Assembly: GCA_963774405.1 (NCBI GenBank)
Contig: CAVZEV010000002.1
Coordinates: 62,001 to 126,000 of the forward strand
DNA length: 64,000 bases
Direction: 5' to 3'
Source of the DNA: VRUE01 sp963774405
GTDB lineage: Bacteria > Actinomycetota > Thermoleophilia > Solirubrobacterales > 70-9
Shown here: positions 55,221 to 64,000 of the stretch, piece after piece
Numbering within the stretch: position 1 is the stretch's first letter
How the letters are laid out: every line of letters starts with the position of its first letter
Translations under genes and position numbers: made by a program
Notes under the pieces: model-generated
What the model was told of the DNA's origin: nothing
The model's database searches: none
The model's input: the letters and a program-made list of their open reading frames with translations, nothing else

Positions 55221-56599
55221 GCGAGCAACCGACCCTGGCCCCGCCGGGGATCTTCAAGGCCTACGACATCCGCGGCCTCTACGGCGAGCAGATGGACGAG
55301 ACCACGGCGCACGCGATCGGGCGCGCCTTCGCCCGTGTGCTGGGCAAGCTGCGCGGCAAGCCGACCGGCGAGCTGCGGGTCGGGCTCGGCCGCGACATGC
55401 GGCTGACCGCGCCGGCGATGGCGGCGGAGCTGCGCGACGGGCTGATCTTCGAGGGCGCCACCGTGGTCGACGCCGGCATGGTCGCGACCGAGATGCTCTA
55501 CCACCTGGTCGGCTCGCGCCAGCTCGACGGCGGCGCGATGGTGACTGCCTCGCACAACCCCAAGGCCTACACCGGGGTGAAGCTGGTCCGCGAGGGGGCG
55601 CTGCCGCTCTCCGGCGACGCCGGGATCGGCGACGTCAAGGCCGAGATCGAGGCCGGGCTCGGGCACGCGCCGGGTGGCGGCTCGCTGGAGGAGGTCGACA
55701 TCTGGGAGGAGTTCCGCGCCCACGCGCTCTCCTTCATCGACCCGGCCAAGGTGAGGCCGATGAAGGTCGTCGTCGACGGCGGCAACGGCATGGGCGGGCC
55801 GATGGTCGGGCCGATCCTGGAGAAGCTGCCGCTGGAGCTGGAGGAGATGTACTTCGAGCCCAACGGCGAGTTCCCCGACCACGAGCCCAACCCGCTGCTG
55901 GAGGAGAACCGGCTGATGATCATCGACCGCGTGCGCGCCTCGGGGGCCGACCTCGGTATCGCCTGGGACGGCGACGCCGACCGCTGCTTCTTCATCGACG
56001 GCACGGGCGAGTTCTGCGACGGCGACTTCATCTGCGCCCTGCTCGCCCGCGCGGCGCTGGCCAAGAACCCCGGCGCGACGATCCTCTATGACCCGCGCTC
56101 AAGCCGCGCCGTGCCCGACCTGGTCGCCGCCGAGGGCGGGCGCTCGGACCTCTCGCGGGTCGGCCACGCCTTCTTCAAGGCGCGGATGCGCGAGGAGAAC
56201 GCCGTCTTCGGCGGCGAGGTCTCCGGCCACTACTACTTCCGCGACTTCTGGAACGCCGACTCGGGCACGATCCCGGCCCTGCTGATGCTGGAGCTGCTCT
56301 CGGTCGACGGTCGCTCGCTGGCCGAGCTGATGGCCGAGTTCCGCTCGCGCTACTTCATCTCCGGCGAGATCAACTCCGAGGTTGCCGACCCGGCGGCGAA
56401 GATCGCCGAGATCACCGAGCGCTACAGCGATGGCAGGCAGACGACGCTCGACGGGATCTCGGTCGACTACGACGAGTGGCACTTCAACGTGCGGCCCTCC
56501 AACACCGAGCCGCTCTTGCGTCTCAACCTCGAGTCGCTGGTCTCACGCGAGGACATGGAGGCCAAGCGCGACGAGGTGCTTGGGCTGATCCGCTCATGA
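55217..56599 (+). CDS. manB: Phosphomannomutase/phosphoglucomutase
   Basis: 460 residues with a TTG start. It has KAYDIRGLYGEQMD, the phosphoserine loop MVTASHNPKAYTG, the metal loop WDGDADRCFF, the sugar-binding GEVSGHYYFRD and the phosphate loop RPSNTEPLLRL. It interconverts hexose 1- and 6-phosphates for glycan precursors, possibly feeding the nucleotide-sugar genes at 50-52 kb. Confidence 0.9.
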   Translation: MSEQPTLAPPGIFKAYDIRGLYGEQMDETTAHAIGRAFARVLGKLRGKPTGELRVGLGRDMRLTAPAMAAELRDGLIFEGATVVDAGMVATEMLYHLVGSRQLDGGAMVTASHNPKAYTGVKLVREGALPLSGDAGIGDVKAEIEAGLGHAPGGGSLEEVDIWEEFRAHALSFIDPAKVRPMKVVVDGGNGMGGPMVGPILEKLPLELEEMYFEPNGEFPDHEPNPLLEENRLMIIDRVRASGADLGIAWDGDADRCFFIDGTGEFCDGDFICALLARAALAKNPGATILYDPRSSRAVPDLVAAEGGRSDLSRVGHAFFKARMREENAVFGGEVSGHYYFRDFWNADSGTIPALLMLELLSVDGRSLAELMAEFRSRYFISGEINSEVADPAAKIAEITERYSDGRQTTLDGISVDYDEWHFNVRPSNTEPLLRLNLESLVSREDMEAKRDEVLGLIRS

Positions 56600-57600
56600 C
56601 CCTGACGCCGGAGCAGGCGCTCGAGCAGGCCGCGCTGGTCGGGATCCACTGCCTGCGCATCCCCACACCCTTCGCGGTCGGGCGGGTCAACTGCTACCTG
56701 CTCGAGGACGAGCCGCTGACCCTGATCGACACCGGGCCCAACTCGGGCAAGGCGCTCGACGAGCTGCAGTCCCAGCTGGCCGAGCACGGCCACGCGATCG
56801 AGGACCTCGAGCTGCTGATCGTCACCCACCAGCACATCGACCACCTCGGCCTGGCCGAGATCGTCGTCCAGCGCTCCGGCGCCAAAGTAGCCGCGCTTGG
56901 AGCGGCAACCGAGCGGCTGGCCAACTTCGACGAGGACGCCGAGGCCGAGGACCACTTCGCGGTCGAGCTGATGCTGCGCAACGGCATCCCCGAGGAGGTG
57001 ACCGTGGCGCTGCGCAGTGTCTCGCGCAGCTTCCGCGGTTGGGGCTCCCACGTCCAGGTGACCCACCCGCTCGAGGACGGTCAGCTCCTCCCCTTCCGCG
57101 ACCGCACCCTGCAGGCGATCCACCGCCCCGGCCACAGCCCCTCCGACACCGTCTTCTGGGACGAGCAGCGCAAGATCCTGATCGCCGCCGACCACCTGAT
57201 CGCCCACATCTCCTCCAACCCGCTGATCAGCCGCCCGCTCGACGGCTCAGCCGGGCGGCCCCAGGCCCTCGTCACCTACATCGAGTCGATGCGCCAGACG
57301 CGCGAGATGCCGGCCGAGATCGTCCTCTCCGGCCACGGCGAGCCGATCACCGACCACGTCGCCCTGATCGACGACCGCATCGCCAAGCACGAGCGCCGCA
57401 AGGAGAAGATCTACAAGCTGATCGCCGAGCAGCCGCGCAGTGGCTTCGAGCTGGCCCAGGCGATCTGGGGCAACGTCGCCGTCACCCAGGCCTACCTCAC
57501 CCTGTCCGAGGTGATCGGCCACGCCGACCTGCTGGTCAACGAGGGGCGGGTGCGCGAAGCCGAGGACGGCGAGGTGGTCCGCTATGAGGCACGGGGGTAG
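56596..57600 (+). CDS. Metallo-beta-lactamase-fold hydrolase
   Basis: 334 residues. The metal motif THQHIDHLG, the His in IHRPGHSPSDTVF and AADHLIAHIS are typical of the hydroxyacylglutathione-hydrolase-like group, with a C-terminal winged-helix-like domain. The start ATG overlaps the manB stop. The substrate is unknown. Confidence 0.85.
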   Translation: MTLTPEQALEQAALVGIHCLRIPTPFAVGRVNCYLLEDEPLTLIDTGPNSGKALDELQSQLAEHGHAIEDLELLIVTHQHIDHLGLAEIVVQRSGAKVAALGAATERLANFDEDAEAEDHFAVELMLRNGIPEEVTVALRSVSRSFRGWGSHVQVTHPLEDGQLLPFRDRTLQAIHRPGHSPSDTVFWDEQRKILIAADHLIAHISSNPLISRPLDGSAGRPQALVTYIESMRQTREMPAEIVLSGHGEPITDHVALIDDRIAKHERRKEKIYKLIAEQPRSGFELAQAIWGNVAVTQAYLTLSEVIGHADLLVNEGRVREAEDGEVVRYEARG

Positions 57601-57673
57601 GGAGAGGGAACGCGTCCGGGGAAGGCGCTAGTTTGCGGGGAGATTGGCGGGGTGGCCGCGTCGCGATGAAAAC

Positions 57674-57731
57674 GGCCCCCGGCAGGCGCTCGACCGCCAG
57701 CCGAGGGCCTGACCAAAAGGAGGCCACCTCC
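57674..57731 (+). promoter_or_regulatory. Structured leader of the small unknown gene
   Basis: Hairpin 1 pairs GGCCCCCGGC (57674-57683) with GCCGAGGGCC (57700-57709), with one mismatch. Hairpin 2, GGAGG-CCA-CCTCC (57719-57731), includes the whole Shine-Dalgarno sequence in its 5' arm and ends one base before the ATG. Translation would depend on opening this stem. The rest of the 130-bp gap shows nothing recognisable. Confidence 0.55.
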
Positions 57732-57732
57732 C

Positions 57733-58083
57733 ATGGCTGGCAGCGATCCTACTCAGGCGCCCAGGCTGGTTCAGGTCGACATCCCCCCTTCTGACCGGGT
57801 GTTCCTGGAAGAACTGATCACGATGTCGCGGGACGGAGTGCGCGAAGAGCTGGCGGATTCGCTCGCCGGCTGCAGCGCACCGGGCGAACTGCGGCGCGAG
57901 GGGCGCGCCCACGAACGCCTCCTCGCCGGGCTGAAGAACGGGACGCTCGAATCCGACGCTGACGTGCGGGCGGTGCTCGCCGCGCTGAGCGAGGTCGTCG
58001 ATGCGAGCAACGAGTACGCTCGCGTCGTCTTCGAGCACCGGGCTCTGCGCCGCCTCATCGGCATCGCCGCCGACGGTGCCTGA
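57733..58083 (+). CDS. Small conserved-looking protein of unknown function
   Basis: 116 residues, mostly helical and charged, beginning MAGSDPTQAPRLVQVDIPPS and containing DRVFLEELITMSRDGVREEL. It has a strong AGGAGG site nine bases before the ATG. No membrane segment, cysteine cluster or known motif is seen apart from one Cys. It lies between the MBL hydrolase and the lipid-kinase-like gene on the same strand. Confidence 0.7.
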   Translation: MAGSDPTQAPRLVQVDIPPSDRVFLEELITMSRDGVREELADSLAGCSAPGELRREGRAHERLLAGLKNGTLESDADVRAVLAALSEVVDASNEYARVVFEHRALRRLIGIAADGA

Positions 58084-58094
58084 TCAGCCTCCCC

Positions 58095-59072
58095 ATGCAA
58101 GCCAAAATCCGCCCTAGAAAGCCGCGCCGCTCCGCCAAGAAGCGGATGCTCATCATCGTCAATCCCTATGCGACGACGGTTTCGGATCGGCTCAAGAACC
58201 TCGTCGTCTACGCGCTGCAGGGGCGCTATGAGGTGGAAACGGTGGCGACCGAGGCGCAGAATCACGCGACCGAGATCGGGCGGGAGGTGCGCGATCACGG
58301 CTATGACGTGGTGGTCGCCTTCGGCGGCGACGGGACGCTGAACGAGGTCGTCAACGGGCTGGCCGGGACCGACGTGCCGGTCTCGGTGATCCCCGGGGGG
58401 TCGACCAACGTCGTCGCCCGCACGCTCGGCATCCCCAACGACGTCGTCGACGCGACCGAGCACCTGCTCGCCGTCGCCGACGAGTGGCAGCCGCGCAGGA
58501 TCGACCTCGGGCTGGCCGACCATCGCCACTTCGTCTTCTCCTGCGGCGCCGGGATCGACGCGACCGTGGTCAAGCGGGTCGACGCCCACCCGCGGCTGAA
58601 GTCGGCCGCCGGGCCCTACTACTTCACCTGGGCAGCCGTATCCGCCTTCTACCGCGCCTACCTGCACAACGCCGTTCGCCTCAACGTCGAGGTCGGCGGC
58701 GAGAGCGTCGAGGGCGTCACCGCGCTGGCGCAGAACTCCGACCCGTTCACCTACTTCGCCAGCAAACCGGTGCGGGTCTGCGAGGACGTTGAGATCGACG
58801 ACGGCACGCTGGCCCTGGGCGTGCTCAAGCGCGCCGCCCAGCGCGACATGCCGACCCTGATCTCGCGCATCTTCAGCGAGAAGCGCAGCGCCGCCGGGCA
58901 CCGCCAGATCGAGCACTTTGCCCACATCGACGGGGCGACGATCCGCTCAGTCTCCGAGACCAAGGACGGCGTCACCCGGCCTTTCCCGGTCCAGGTCGAC
59001 GGCGACTACATCGGCGAGAAGACGCGGCTGAAGCTGCGTGCCGAGCCGGGCGCGCTCACGATCATCGCCTGA
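58095..59072 (+). CDS. Diacylglycerol/lipid kinase-like protein
   Basis: 325 residues. The DAGK catalytic domain has MLIIVNPYAT, the nucleotide loop VVAFGGDGTLNEVVNGL and PGGSTNVVARTLG. A C-terminal beta-sandwich ends in PFPVQVDGDYIGE. It likely phosphorylates a membrane lipid in polar-lipid turnover. A short CGCCAG/CTGGCG hairpin follows at 59082-59096. Confidence 0.88.
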   Translation: MQAKIRPRKPRRSAKKRMLIIVNPYATTVSDRLKNLVVYALQGRYEVETVATEAQNHATEIGREVRDHGYDVVVAFGGDGTLNEVVNGLAGTDVPVSVIPGGSTNVVARTLGIPNDVVDATEHLLAVADEWQPRRIDLGLADHRHFVFSCGAGIDATVVKRVDAHPRLKSAAGPYYFTWAAVSAFYRAYLHNAVRLNVEVGGESVEGVTALAQNSDPFTYFASKPVRVCEDVEIDDGTLALGVLKRAAQRDMPTLISRIFSEKRSAAGHRQIEHFAHIDGATIRSVSETKDGVTRPFPVQVDGDYIGEKTRLKLRAEPGALTIIA

Positions 59073-59163
59073 TCGGACACTCGCCAGGGCCTGGCGCTAA
59101 TTCCCAACTATCCGTCCCTTGAACTTCGAGCTGGCCGGGTCGAAATTGAAACTTACCCCGCTG

Positions 59164-59195
59164 AAATTGCTATTTTGGGTCGAAAGTAGCAATTT
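59164..59195 (+). promoter_or_regulatory. Palindromic operator upstream of fic
   Basis: Perfect 9-bp arms AAATTGCTA and TAGCAATTT with a 14-bp spacer lie 15 bp before the fic ATG in an AT-rich stretch that stands out from its surroundings. A partial half-site, GAAATTGAAA, lies just upstream. The Fic protein has a C-terminal winged helix that could bind here. Confidence 0.65.
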
Positions 59196-59209
59196 AACCT
59201 TGCCTGGAA

Positions 59210-60273
59210 ATGCAGACTTTTCGAGAACTGGAACGACATCTCGGCCTAGTGCCGGGCCCGCGGCTGCCGCCCTCAGTGAGGTTACCGCCGGCCGTGGCCG
59301 CGAGGATGCCTTTCGGCAGCAAAATCCTCAAGTGTTGGAGAGCCTTACCGAGGTAGCTCGAATACAGAGCACCGAGGCATCGAACGCGATCGAGAACATC
59401 ACTGCTCCGCACCGGCGGATAGCGGATCTGGTTCAGGAGAAGACCACCCCGGAAAACCGGCCCGAGGAGGAGATCGCCGGCTACCGAAAGGTGCTTGACA
59501 CGATCCATTCCAGCGCCGAGCACATTCCATTCAGGCGAACTGTCGTCGAGCAGTTTCATCGCGACCTCTACTCCTTCACGCCAGTCCCCGGCGGGCGATT
59601 CAAGAGCACCCAGAACGAGGTTGCGCGCTACGACGCGGCTGGAAACAAGCTCGACGTCATCTTCGAGGGAACAAGCCCGTTTGAGACGCCCGCCGCAATG
59701 GACGAGCTCCACCAGCGCTTCGACGCGGCGGCAAAGGAGCGGGTGCATGCCCCGCTCCTGTTGGCCGGCGCCTACGTCTTTGACTTTCTGATGATCCACC
59801 CGTTCGACGACGGCAATGGGCGAATGTCGCGTCTCCTCACGCTGCTCCTGCTCTACCACGCCGAACACGAAGTCGGCAGGTTCATCAGCCTCGAGAAGCT
59901 GATCGAGGAAAGCAAGGAGACCTACTACGAGAGCCTGCGCAAATCCACTGCCGGTTGGGACGAAGGGAGACACGACATCTGGCCCTGGCTGAACTACTTC
60001 CTGGGCATCCTCAACGCTGCGTACAAGGAGTTCGAAGCCCGGGCCGGCGACCTCACAACCGGCCTCGGGCGGGGCGCGAAGGCTGAGCGCATCAAGCAAG
60101 CCGTCCGCTCTCGGGTCTCCGACAACTTCACCTTCGATGAGCTGCAACGCGCCCTGCCGGATATAAGCACCGGCTACATCCACAGCCAGCTGGCTCGCCT
60201 GCGAGATGCCGGCTTCGTACGGTCGCCCGGGCCCGGGCGAAAGGAGTGGAAGCGGCTCAACGCCGATTTCTGA
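59210..60273 (+). CDS. Fic-domain protein with inhibitory helix and winged-helix C-terminus, one frameshift
   Basis: It starts MQTFRELERHLGLVPGP in one frame. One base is missing near 59255, after which AAALSEVTAGRGREDAF continues. The inhibitory motif SNAIEN ([S/T]xxxE[G/N]) precedes the Fic motif HPFDDGNGRMSR, and a winged helix ends the protein. Fic enzymes transfer AMP or another nucleotide to hydroxyl side chains; the N-terminal helix keeps them inactive. An open frame from a TTG at 59119 covers the operator and is unlikely to be the true start. Targets are unknown. Confidence 0.87.
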
Positions 60274-60369
60274 TGCGGAGCGAGCTGGCGCTCGCGATCG
60301 CCGCCTGATCAGCCGGGGGGGTCGGGTGAGCTGCCAGTACGGAATTCGTATCCCGTTGACGCGGGTGCA

Positions 60370-60398
60370 TTGACGTGTCCGCTGCGCACCGTTAATAC
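60370..60398 (+). promoter_or_regulatory. Sigma-70-type promoter of the galactose-oxidase-like gene
   Basis: TTGACG and TAATAC are separated by exactly 17 bp. Transcription from about 60405 gives a short leader to the GTG at 60428. The rest of the gap 60274-60427 shows no gene. Confidence 0.75.
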
Positions 60399-60427
60399 CT
60401 ACCGGGCCGATTCGAATCGATGCGACC

Positions 60428-63400
60428 GTGTCTCGTCATTCCCACCTGAAGCAGCTGCTCCTCGCCTCGCTCATTTGCGCGGGACTGACCCTCGTGTTCG
60501 AGGCCGGACCGGCAGCGGCGGCGGTGACCGTCGACAAAACGGTCAGCAAGCACCAGTCCAGCGCCTCGACGAGCGTGACATCTCCGGCGCTGACGACCTC
60601 CTCGCCCGGGGAGCTGCTCCTCGCCTTCGTCAGCTCGGACGGTCCGTCCGGCGGCGGCACCCAGGCCTTCACCGGCGTGAGCGGCGGCAACCTCACCTGG
60701 CGCCTGCGCGCCCGCGCCAATACCCGGGCCGGCACCGCCGAGATCTGGGCGGCGAGCGCGGCAAACGTGCTCAGCAAAGTCAAGATCACGGCGGCCAAAA
60801 GCAACGGCGCCTACGTCGGCTCGATCACGGTTGTCGCGTTCAGTGGCGCCGACCTCCTCACCGACGGAGCCACCGCTACGGCCGGCTCCGCCGGCGGCGC
60901 GCCCTCGGCCTCGCTGACGACGACGCGCCCCGGATCGCTGCTCTGGGGCGTCGGCAACGACTGGGATCGGGCCGCGGCCCGCACCTTCGGCGCCGGACAG
61001 ACCAAGGTCGACGAGTTCCTCGCCTCCGTCGGCGACACGATGTGGGTGCAGCGCCAAACGGCCCCCACCGCGCTCCCGGGCACCGCGGCGACGTTGAACG
61101 ACACGGCGCCGACCAACGACCAGTGGAACATGGCGGCGGTCGAGGTGCTGCCGGCGGTCACCGACACGGAACCTCCGACGGCGCCCTCCAACCTCACCGT
61201 CGGCGCGGTCACGGCCTCCCAGGTTCCGCTCTCCTGGGGCGCAAGCGACGACGACCAGGGCGTTGCGGGCTACCGGATCACGCGAGACGCCGGCCAGGTC
61301 GGCGACGTGCCCGGCACCAGTTTCACGGACAAAGCCGTCGCCGCCTCGACGACCTACGAATACACCGTGCGCGCCTATGACGCCGCGGGCAACCTCTCAC
61401 CGCCCTCCAACGCGGTCACGGTGACGACGCCCGCTGCATCGGACACGACACCGCCGACGGTCTCGCTGACCGCGCCGGCGAACGGCGAAGCCGTATCGGG
61501 GACGGTGGCAGTCGCGGCGAGCGCCGACGACGCGAGCGGGATCGCCGCTGTCCAGTTCCTGCTCGACGGCAAAGCGCTCGGCGCCGAAGACACGACGGCG
61601 CCCTATGGCCTCGCCTGGGACACGACGGCGGTCGCCGACGGAGAACACACGCTCGCCGCGCGCGCCCGCGACGGCGCCGGCAACACCGCGACCTCGCCGG
61701 TGGTCACCGTCACCGCCTCCAACGGCGGCAGCGACCCCGCCCAGGTCGGCCAGTGGGGGCCACTGATCCCGCTGCCCGCGGTCGCGATCCACTCGGCCCT
61801 GCTGCCCAGCGGTCGAATCCTCCTCTGGCAGGGTGATTTCGCCTCCGGCGGCCAGCAGTACGTCCTCGACCCCCAGACCGGGGCGGTCACCCACGTCGCC
61901 GACGCCGCCGCTGACCTCTTCTGCGCGGGACAGGCCGTGCTCGCCGACGGCCGGGTGCTGGTGGTCGGCGGCACCGCGACCAGCGGTGGCCTGGGCGTCG
62001 ATGACATCACGGCCTTCAACTGGCACGGCGAGGAATGGGAAGCCCTGGCGCCGATGCACTTCCCGCGCTGGTACGCGACCGCGACGACGCTCGCGAACGG
62101 CAAGGGCCTGGTCACCTCCGGCGACAACAAAGACAGTGGCGACATCGTCGCGACCCCGGAGCTCTACTCACCCGACGCGAACAGCTGGCAGAGCCTCACC
62201 GCCGCCGCCCGCTCGATGCCGATCTATCCGTTCATCTATCAGCTGCCGGACGGCCGCATCGTCCATCTCGGCGGCTCGGAGGAACCGACGCCGAGTGAAG
62301 TGCTCGACCTCAACACCAACCAGTGGACCACGTTCGACAGCCGGGTCATCGACGGCGGCAGCATCGCCAACTACGCGCCGGGCCGTTTCGTCAAGGCCGG
62401 CTCGGCGGCCGACGACGGCTTCTCCGGCAACTCGCTGAAAACCGCCTACACGCTGAACATGAACGCGCCCGGCGCCACCTGGCAACCGACCGCCGCGATG
62501 GCCTCTCCACGCAGCTTCCTCAACCTGACGAACCTCCCCGACGGCACCGTGCTGGCAACCGGAGGCGGCACCGACAAGTCGGGCTTCGTCGACTCGCACG
62601 CCGTCCTGCCCGCCGAAGACTGGAACCCGGCGACCGGAGACTGGACGACGTACGCAGCGATGAGCGCGCCGCGCCTCTACCACTCGGTCGCGGTGCTGCT
62701 GCCGGACGGGCGCGTCTACGTCGCGGGCGGCGGCGGTGACCCGGGGGTGACCGACCAGAAGAGCGCCCAGATCTTCTCGCCGCCCTACCTCTTCAAGGGC
62801 CCCCGCCCGACGATCTCCTCGGCGCCGACGACAGCCAAATACGGGGCGACTGAATTCGTCGGCACACCCGACGCGGCCTCCATCGCCCGCGTCTCCTTGA
62901 TCCGCACCGGCTCCGTCACCCACGCCTTCGACGAGAACGCGCGCGCGACCTCGCTCCAGTTCACGCAGACGGCCGGCGGGCTCGAGGTGGACATGCCCGC
63001 CAATGCGAACGAGGCCCCGCCCGGCTACTACATGCTTTTCCTCGTCAACGGCCAGGGCGTCCCGTCGGTCGCTTCCTTCGTGCGCTTTCCGGCTCCCGAC
63101 GAGGTACCCCAACCCCCCGACCGCGCCGAGCGGGCTCGTCGCGACCGGTGGCACCGGCACGGCCACCCTGAGCTGGAACGCCGCGAGCGACGACGTCGGC
63201 GTGGTCCGCTACAACGTGCACCGTTCGACCACACCCGGCTTCACCCCCAGCAGCGCCAACCGGGTCGGCCAGACCGCGCTGACCTCGTTCACCGACAGCG
63301 GCCTCGCGGCCGGCACCTACTACTACGAGGTGACCGCCGAAGACGCCGCGAGCAACGTCGGCCCGCCATCCGCCGAGGCCGAAGCGACGGTGAGCGCCGC

Positions 63401-64000
63401 CGCGCCGCCAACCCTCGCCCTCGACAAAACCGTCACCACGCGGCAGGGCAACGCCGCGACGACGATCTCCGCACCGGCGCTGACGACCTCGGCCCCGAAC
63501 GAGCTGCTGCTCGCCTTCATCGGCTCCGACGGGCCCAACGCCGGCGGTGCCCAATCAATCGCCGACGTCAGTGGTGGCGGCCTGACCTGGACCCTGCGGC
63601 GACGGGCAAACGGCCAGGCCGGAACGGCGGAGATCTGGCAGGCGGTCGCAACGGCGCCGCTGAGCAACGCGGTGATAACCGCCAGGCGGACGAGCGGCAG
63701 CTACCAGGGCGCGATTACCGTGGCCGCCTTCAGCGGAGCCGACGCCGGCGGCGCGAGCGCGGCGGGGTCTGCCGGCAGCGGCGCCCCCTCGACCTCGCTG
63801 ACGACAACGCGGGCCGGCAGCTGGGTCTGGGGGTCGGCAACGACTGGGACAGCGCCAAGGCACGCACGGTCGGCCCGGCTCAAACGATGGTCGACCAGTT
63901 CCTCAGCTCCAGCGGCGACACCTTCTGGACGCAGCGCCAGACCGAACCGACACCGTCGTCGGGCACCACCGTGACCCTCAACGACACGGCGCCGACCAGC
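60428..64000 (+). CDS. Large secreted multidomain galactose-oxidase-like protein (runs off the window)
   Basis: A GTG start and signal peptide (LLLASLICAGLTLVFEAGPA) begin it. The order is: a beta-rich domain of about 220 residues; a fibronectin type III domain (TEPPTAPSNLTVG); an Ig-like domain (TPPTVSLTAPANGEAVSG); a kelch/galactose-oxidase domain; a DUF1929-type cap (GPRPTISSAP, PPGYYMLFLV); a second FN3 domain; and a second copy of the first domain, cut by the window end. Candidate copper-radical residues are Cys in ADLFCAGQAVL, Tyr in PRWYATA and Tyr-His in PRLYHSVAVL. Frame breaks near 63115 (one extra C) and 63832 (one G missing) compensate. Confidence 0.82.
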   Translation, partial: MSRHSHLKQLLLASLICAGLTLVFEAGPAAAAVTVDKTVSKHQSSASTSVTSPALTTSSPGELLLAFVSSDGPSGGGTQAFTGVSGGNLTWRLRARANTRAGTAEIWAASAANVLSKVKITAAKSNGAYVGSITVVAFSGADLLTDGATATAGSAGGAPSASLTTTRPGSLLWGVGNDWDRAAARTFGAGQTKVDEFLASVGDTMWVQRQTAPTALPGTAATLNDTAPTNDQWNMAAVEVLPAVTDTEPPTAPSNLTVGAVTASQVPLSWGASDDDQGVAGYRITRDAGQVGDVPGTSFTDKAVAASTTYEYTVRAYDAAGNLSPPSNAVTVTTPAASDTTPPTVSLTAPANGEAVSGTVAVAASADDASGIAAVQFLLDGKALGAEDTTAPYGLAWDTTAVADGEHTLAARARDGAGNTATSPVVTVTASNGGSDPAQVGQWGPLIPLPAVAIHSALLPSGRILLWQGDFASGGQQYVLDPQTGAVTHVADAAADLFCAGQAVLADGRVLVVGGTATSGGLGVDDITAFNWHGEEWEALAPMHFPRWYATATTLANGKGLVTSGDNKDSGDIVATPELYSPDANSWQSLTAAARSMPIYPFIYQLPDGRIVHLGGSEEPTPSEVLDLNTNQWTTFDSRVIDGGSIANYAPGRFVKAGSAADDGFSGNSLKTAYTLNMNAPGATWQPTAAMASPRSFLNLTNLPDGTVLATGGGTDKSGFVDSHAVLPAEDWNPATGDWTTYAAMSAPRLYHSVAVLLPDGRVYVAGGGGDPGVTDQKSAQIFSPPYLFKGPRPTISSAPTTAKYGATEFVGTPDAASIARVSLIRTGSVTHAFDENARATSLQFTQTAGGLEVDMPANANEAPPGYYMLFLVNGQGVPSVASFVRFPAPDEVPQPPDRAERARRDRWHRHGHPELERRERRRRRGPLQRAPFDHTRLHPQQRQPGRPDRADLVHRQRPRGRHLLLRGDRRRRREQRRPAIRRGRSDGERRRAANPRPRQNRHHAAGQRRDDDLRTGADDLGPERAAARLHRLRRAQRRRCPINRRRQWWRPDLDPAATGKRPGRNGGDLAGGRNGAAEQRGDNRQADERQLPGRDYRGRLQRSRRRRRERGGVCRQRRPLDLADDNAGRQLGLGVGNDWDSAKARTVGPAQTMVDQFLSSSGDTFWTQRQTEPTPSSGTTVTLNDTAPTS

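Noticed and set aside
59119..59209. Upstream TTG start adding 46 residues to the Fic protein
   Set aside because: The extension is low-GC, covers the palindrome and lacks similarity; the frame starting MQTFRELERHLG at 59210 fits the family once a one-base break is bridged.

Overview
The window is high-GC bacterial DNA in which almost every base is coding. It looks like a member of the actinobacterial class Thermoleophilia (Solirubrobacterales-like). This is inferred from gene content and order: an actinobacterial integration host factor (mIHF) beside gmk and rpoZ, a DapL-type LL-diaminopimelate aminotransferase, the cinA-rodZ-ftsK and rnj-dapA-dapB-M16-pnp blocks, and a SAM-I riboswitch. Several genes of families unrelated to each other carry apparent single-base frameshifts (about fifteen in 64 kb). 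Most sit in G/C runs and are probably assembly errors, so 'broken' genes should be read with that in mind.

Layout. 1-1.8 kb: end of an unknown gene and a hipBA toxin-antitoxin pair with three evenly spaced palindromic operators. 1.8-8.4 kb: dapL, dapF, miaA, miaB, a membrane-anchored cupredoxin, recA and thpR. 8.4-10 kb: two tandem paralogous secreted proteins with Arg/His-rich tails. 10-14.3 kb: cinA, a RodZ-like protein and ftsK. 14.4-15.8 kb: an intact ISL3-family insertion sequence with an 8-bp target duplication, inserted into a palindrome. 15.9-18.1 kb: a two-component system closed by an intrinsic terminator.

18-45 kb is one long leftward block of housekeeping operons. Read in the direction of transcription it is pyrR-pyrB-pyrC-carA-carB-pyrKD (pyrimidines, under a PyrR-binding leader), mihF-gmk-rpoZ-coaBC, rimP-nusA-infB-rbfA-nrnA-truB-ribF-rpsO (translation and transcription, with a terminator in the leader), a peroxiredoxin and a DsbA-like protein, pnp, an M16 peptidase, dapB-dapA and rnj. 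45-50 kb: hydrolases, RNase Z, tRNA-Arg, an SRAP protein and a VapBC pair. 50-53.6 kb: a leftward unit led by a SAM-I riboswitch: threonine-synthase-like gene, MoaD/ThiS-like carrier, and a nucleotide-sugar pair. 53.7-60.3 kb (rightward): corA, a HIT protein, a phosphohexomutase, an MBL hydrolase, a small unknown gene with a structured leader, a lipid-kinase-like protein and a Fic protein. 60.4-64 kb: a very large secreted galactose-oxidase-like protein that runs off the window.

The most unusual signals are: (1) a family of 47-bp hairpin elements found three times, each filling the gap between two co-transcribed genes; (2) a second element of about 90 bp, one copy intergenic and one translated as the linker of a fused PyrK-PyrD protein; (3) a SAM-I riboswitch in front of a threonine-synthase homologue paired with a sulfur-carrier-like protein; (4) a DapF lacking both catalytic cysteines; (5) several long perfect palindromes at gene junctions, one of which coincides with loss of the carB stop codon.
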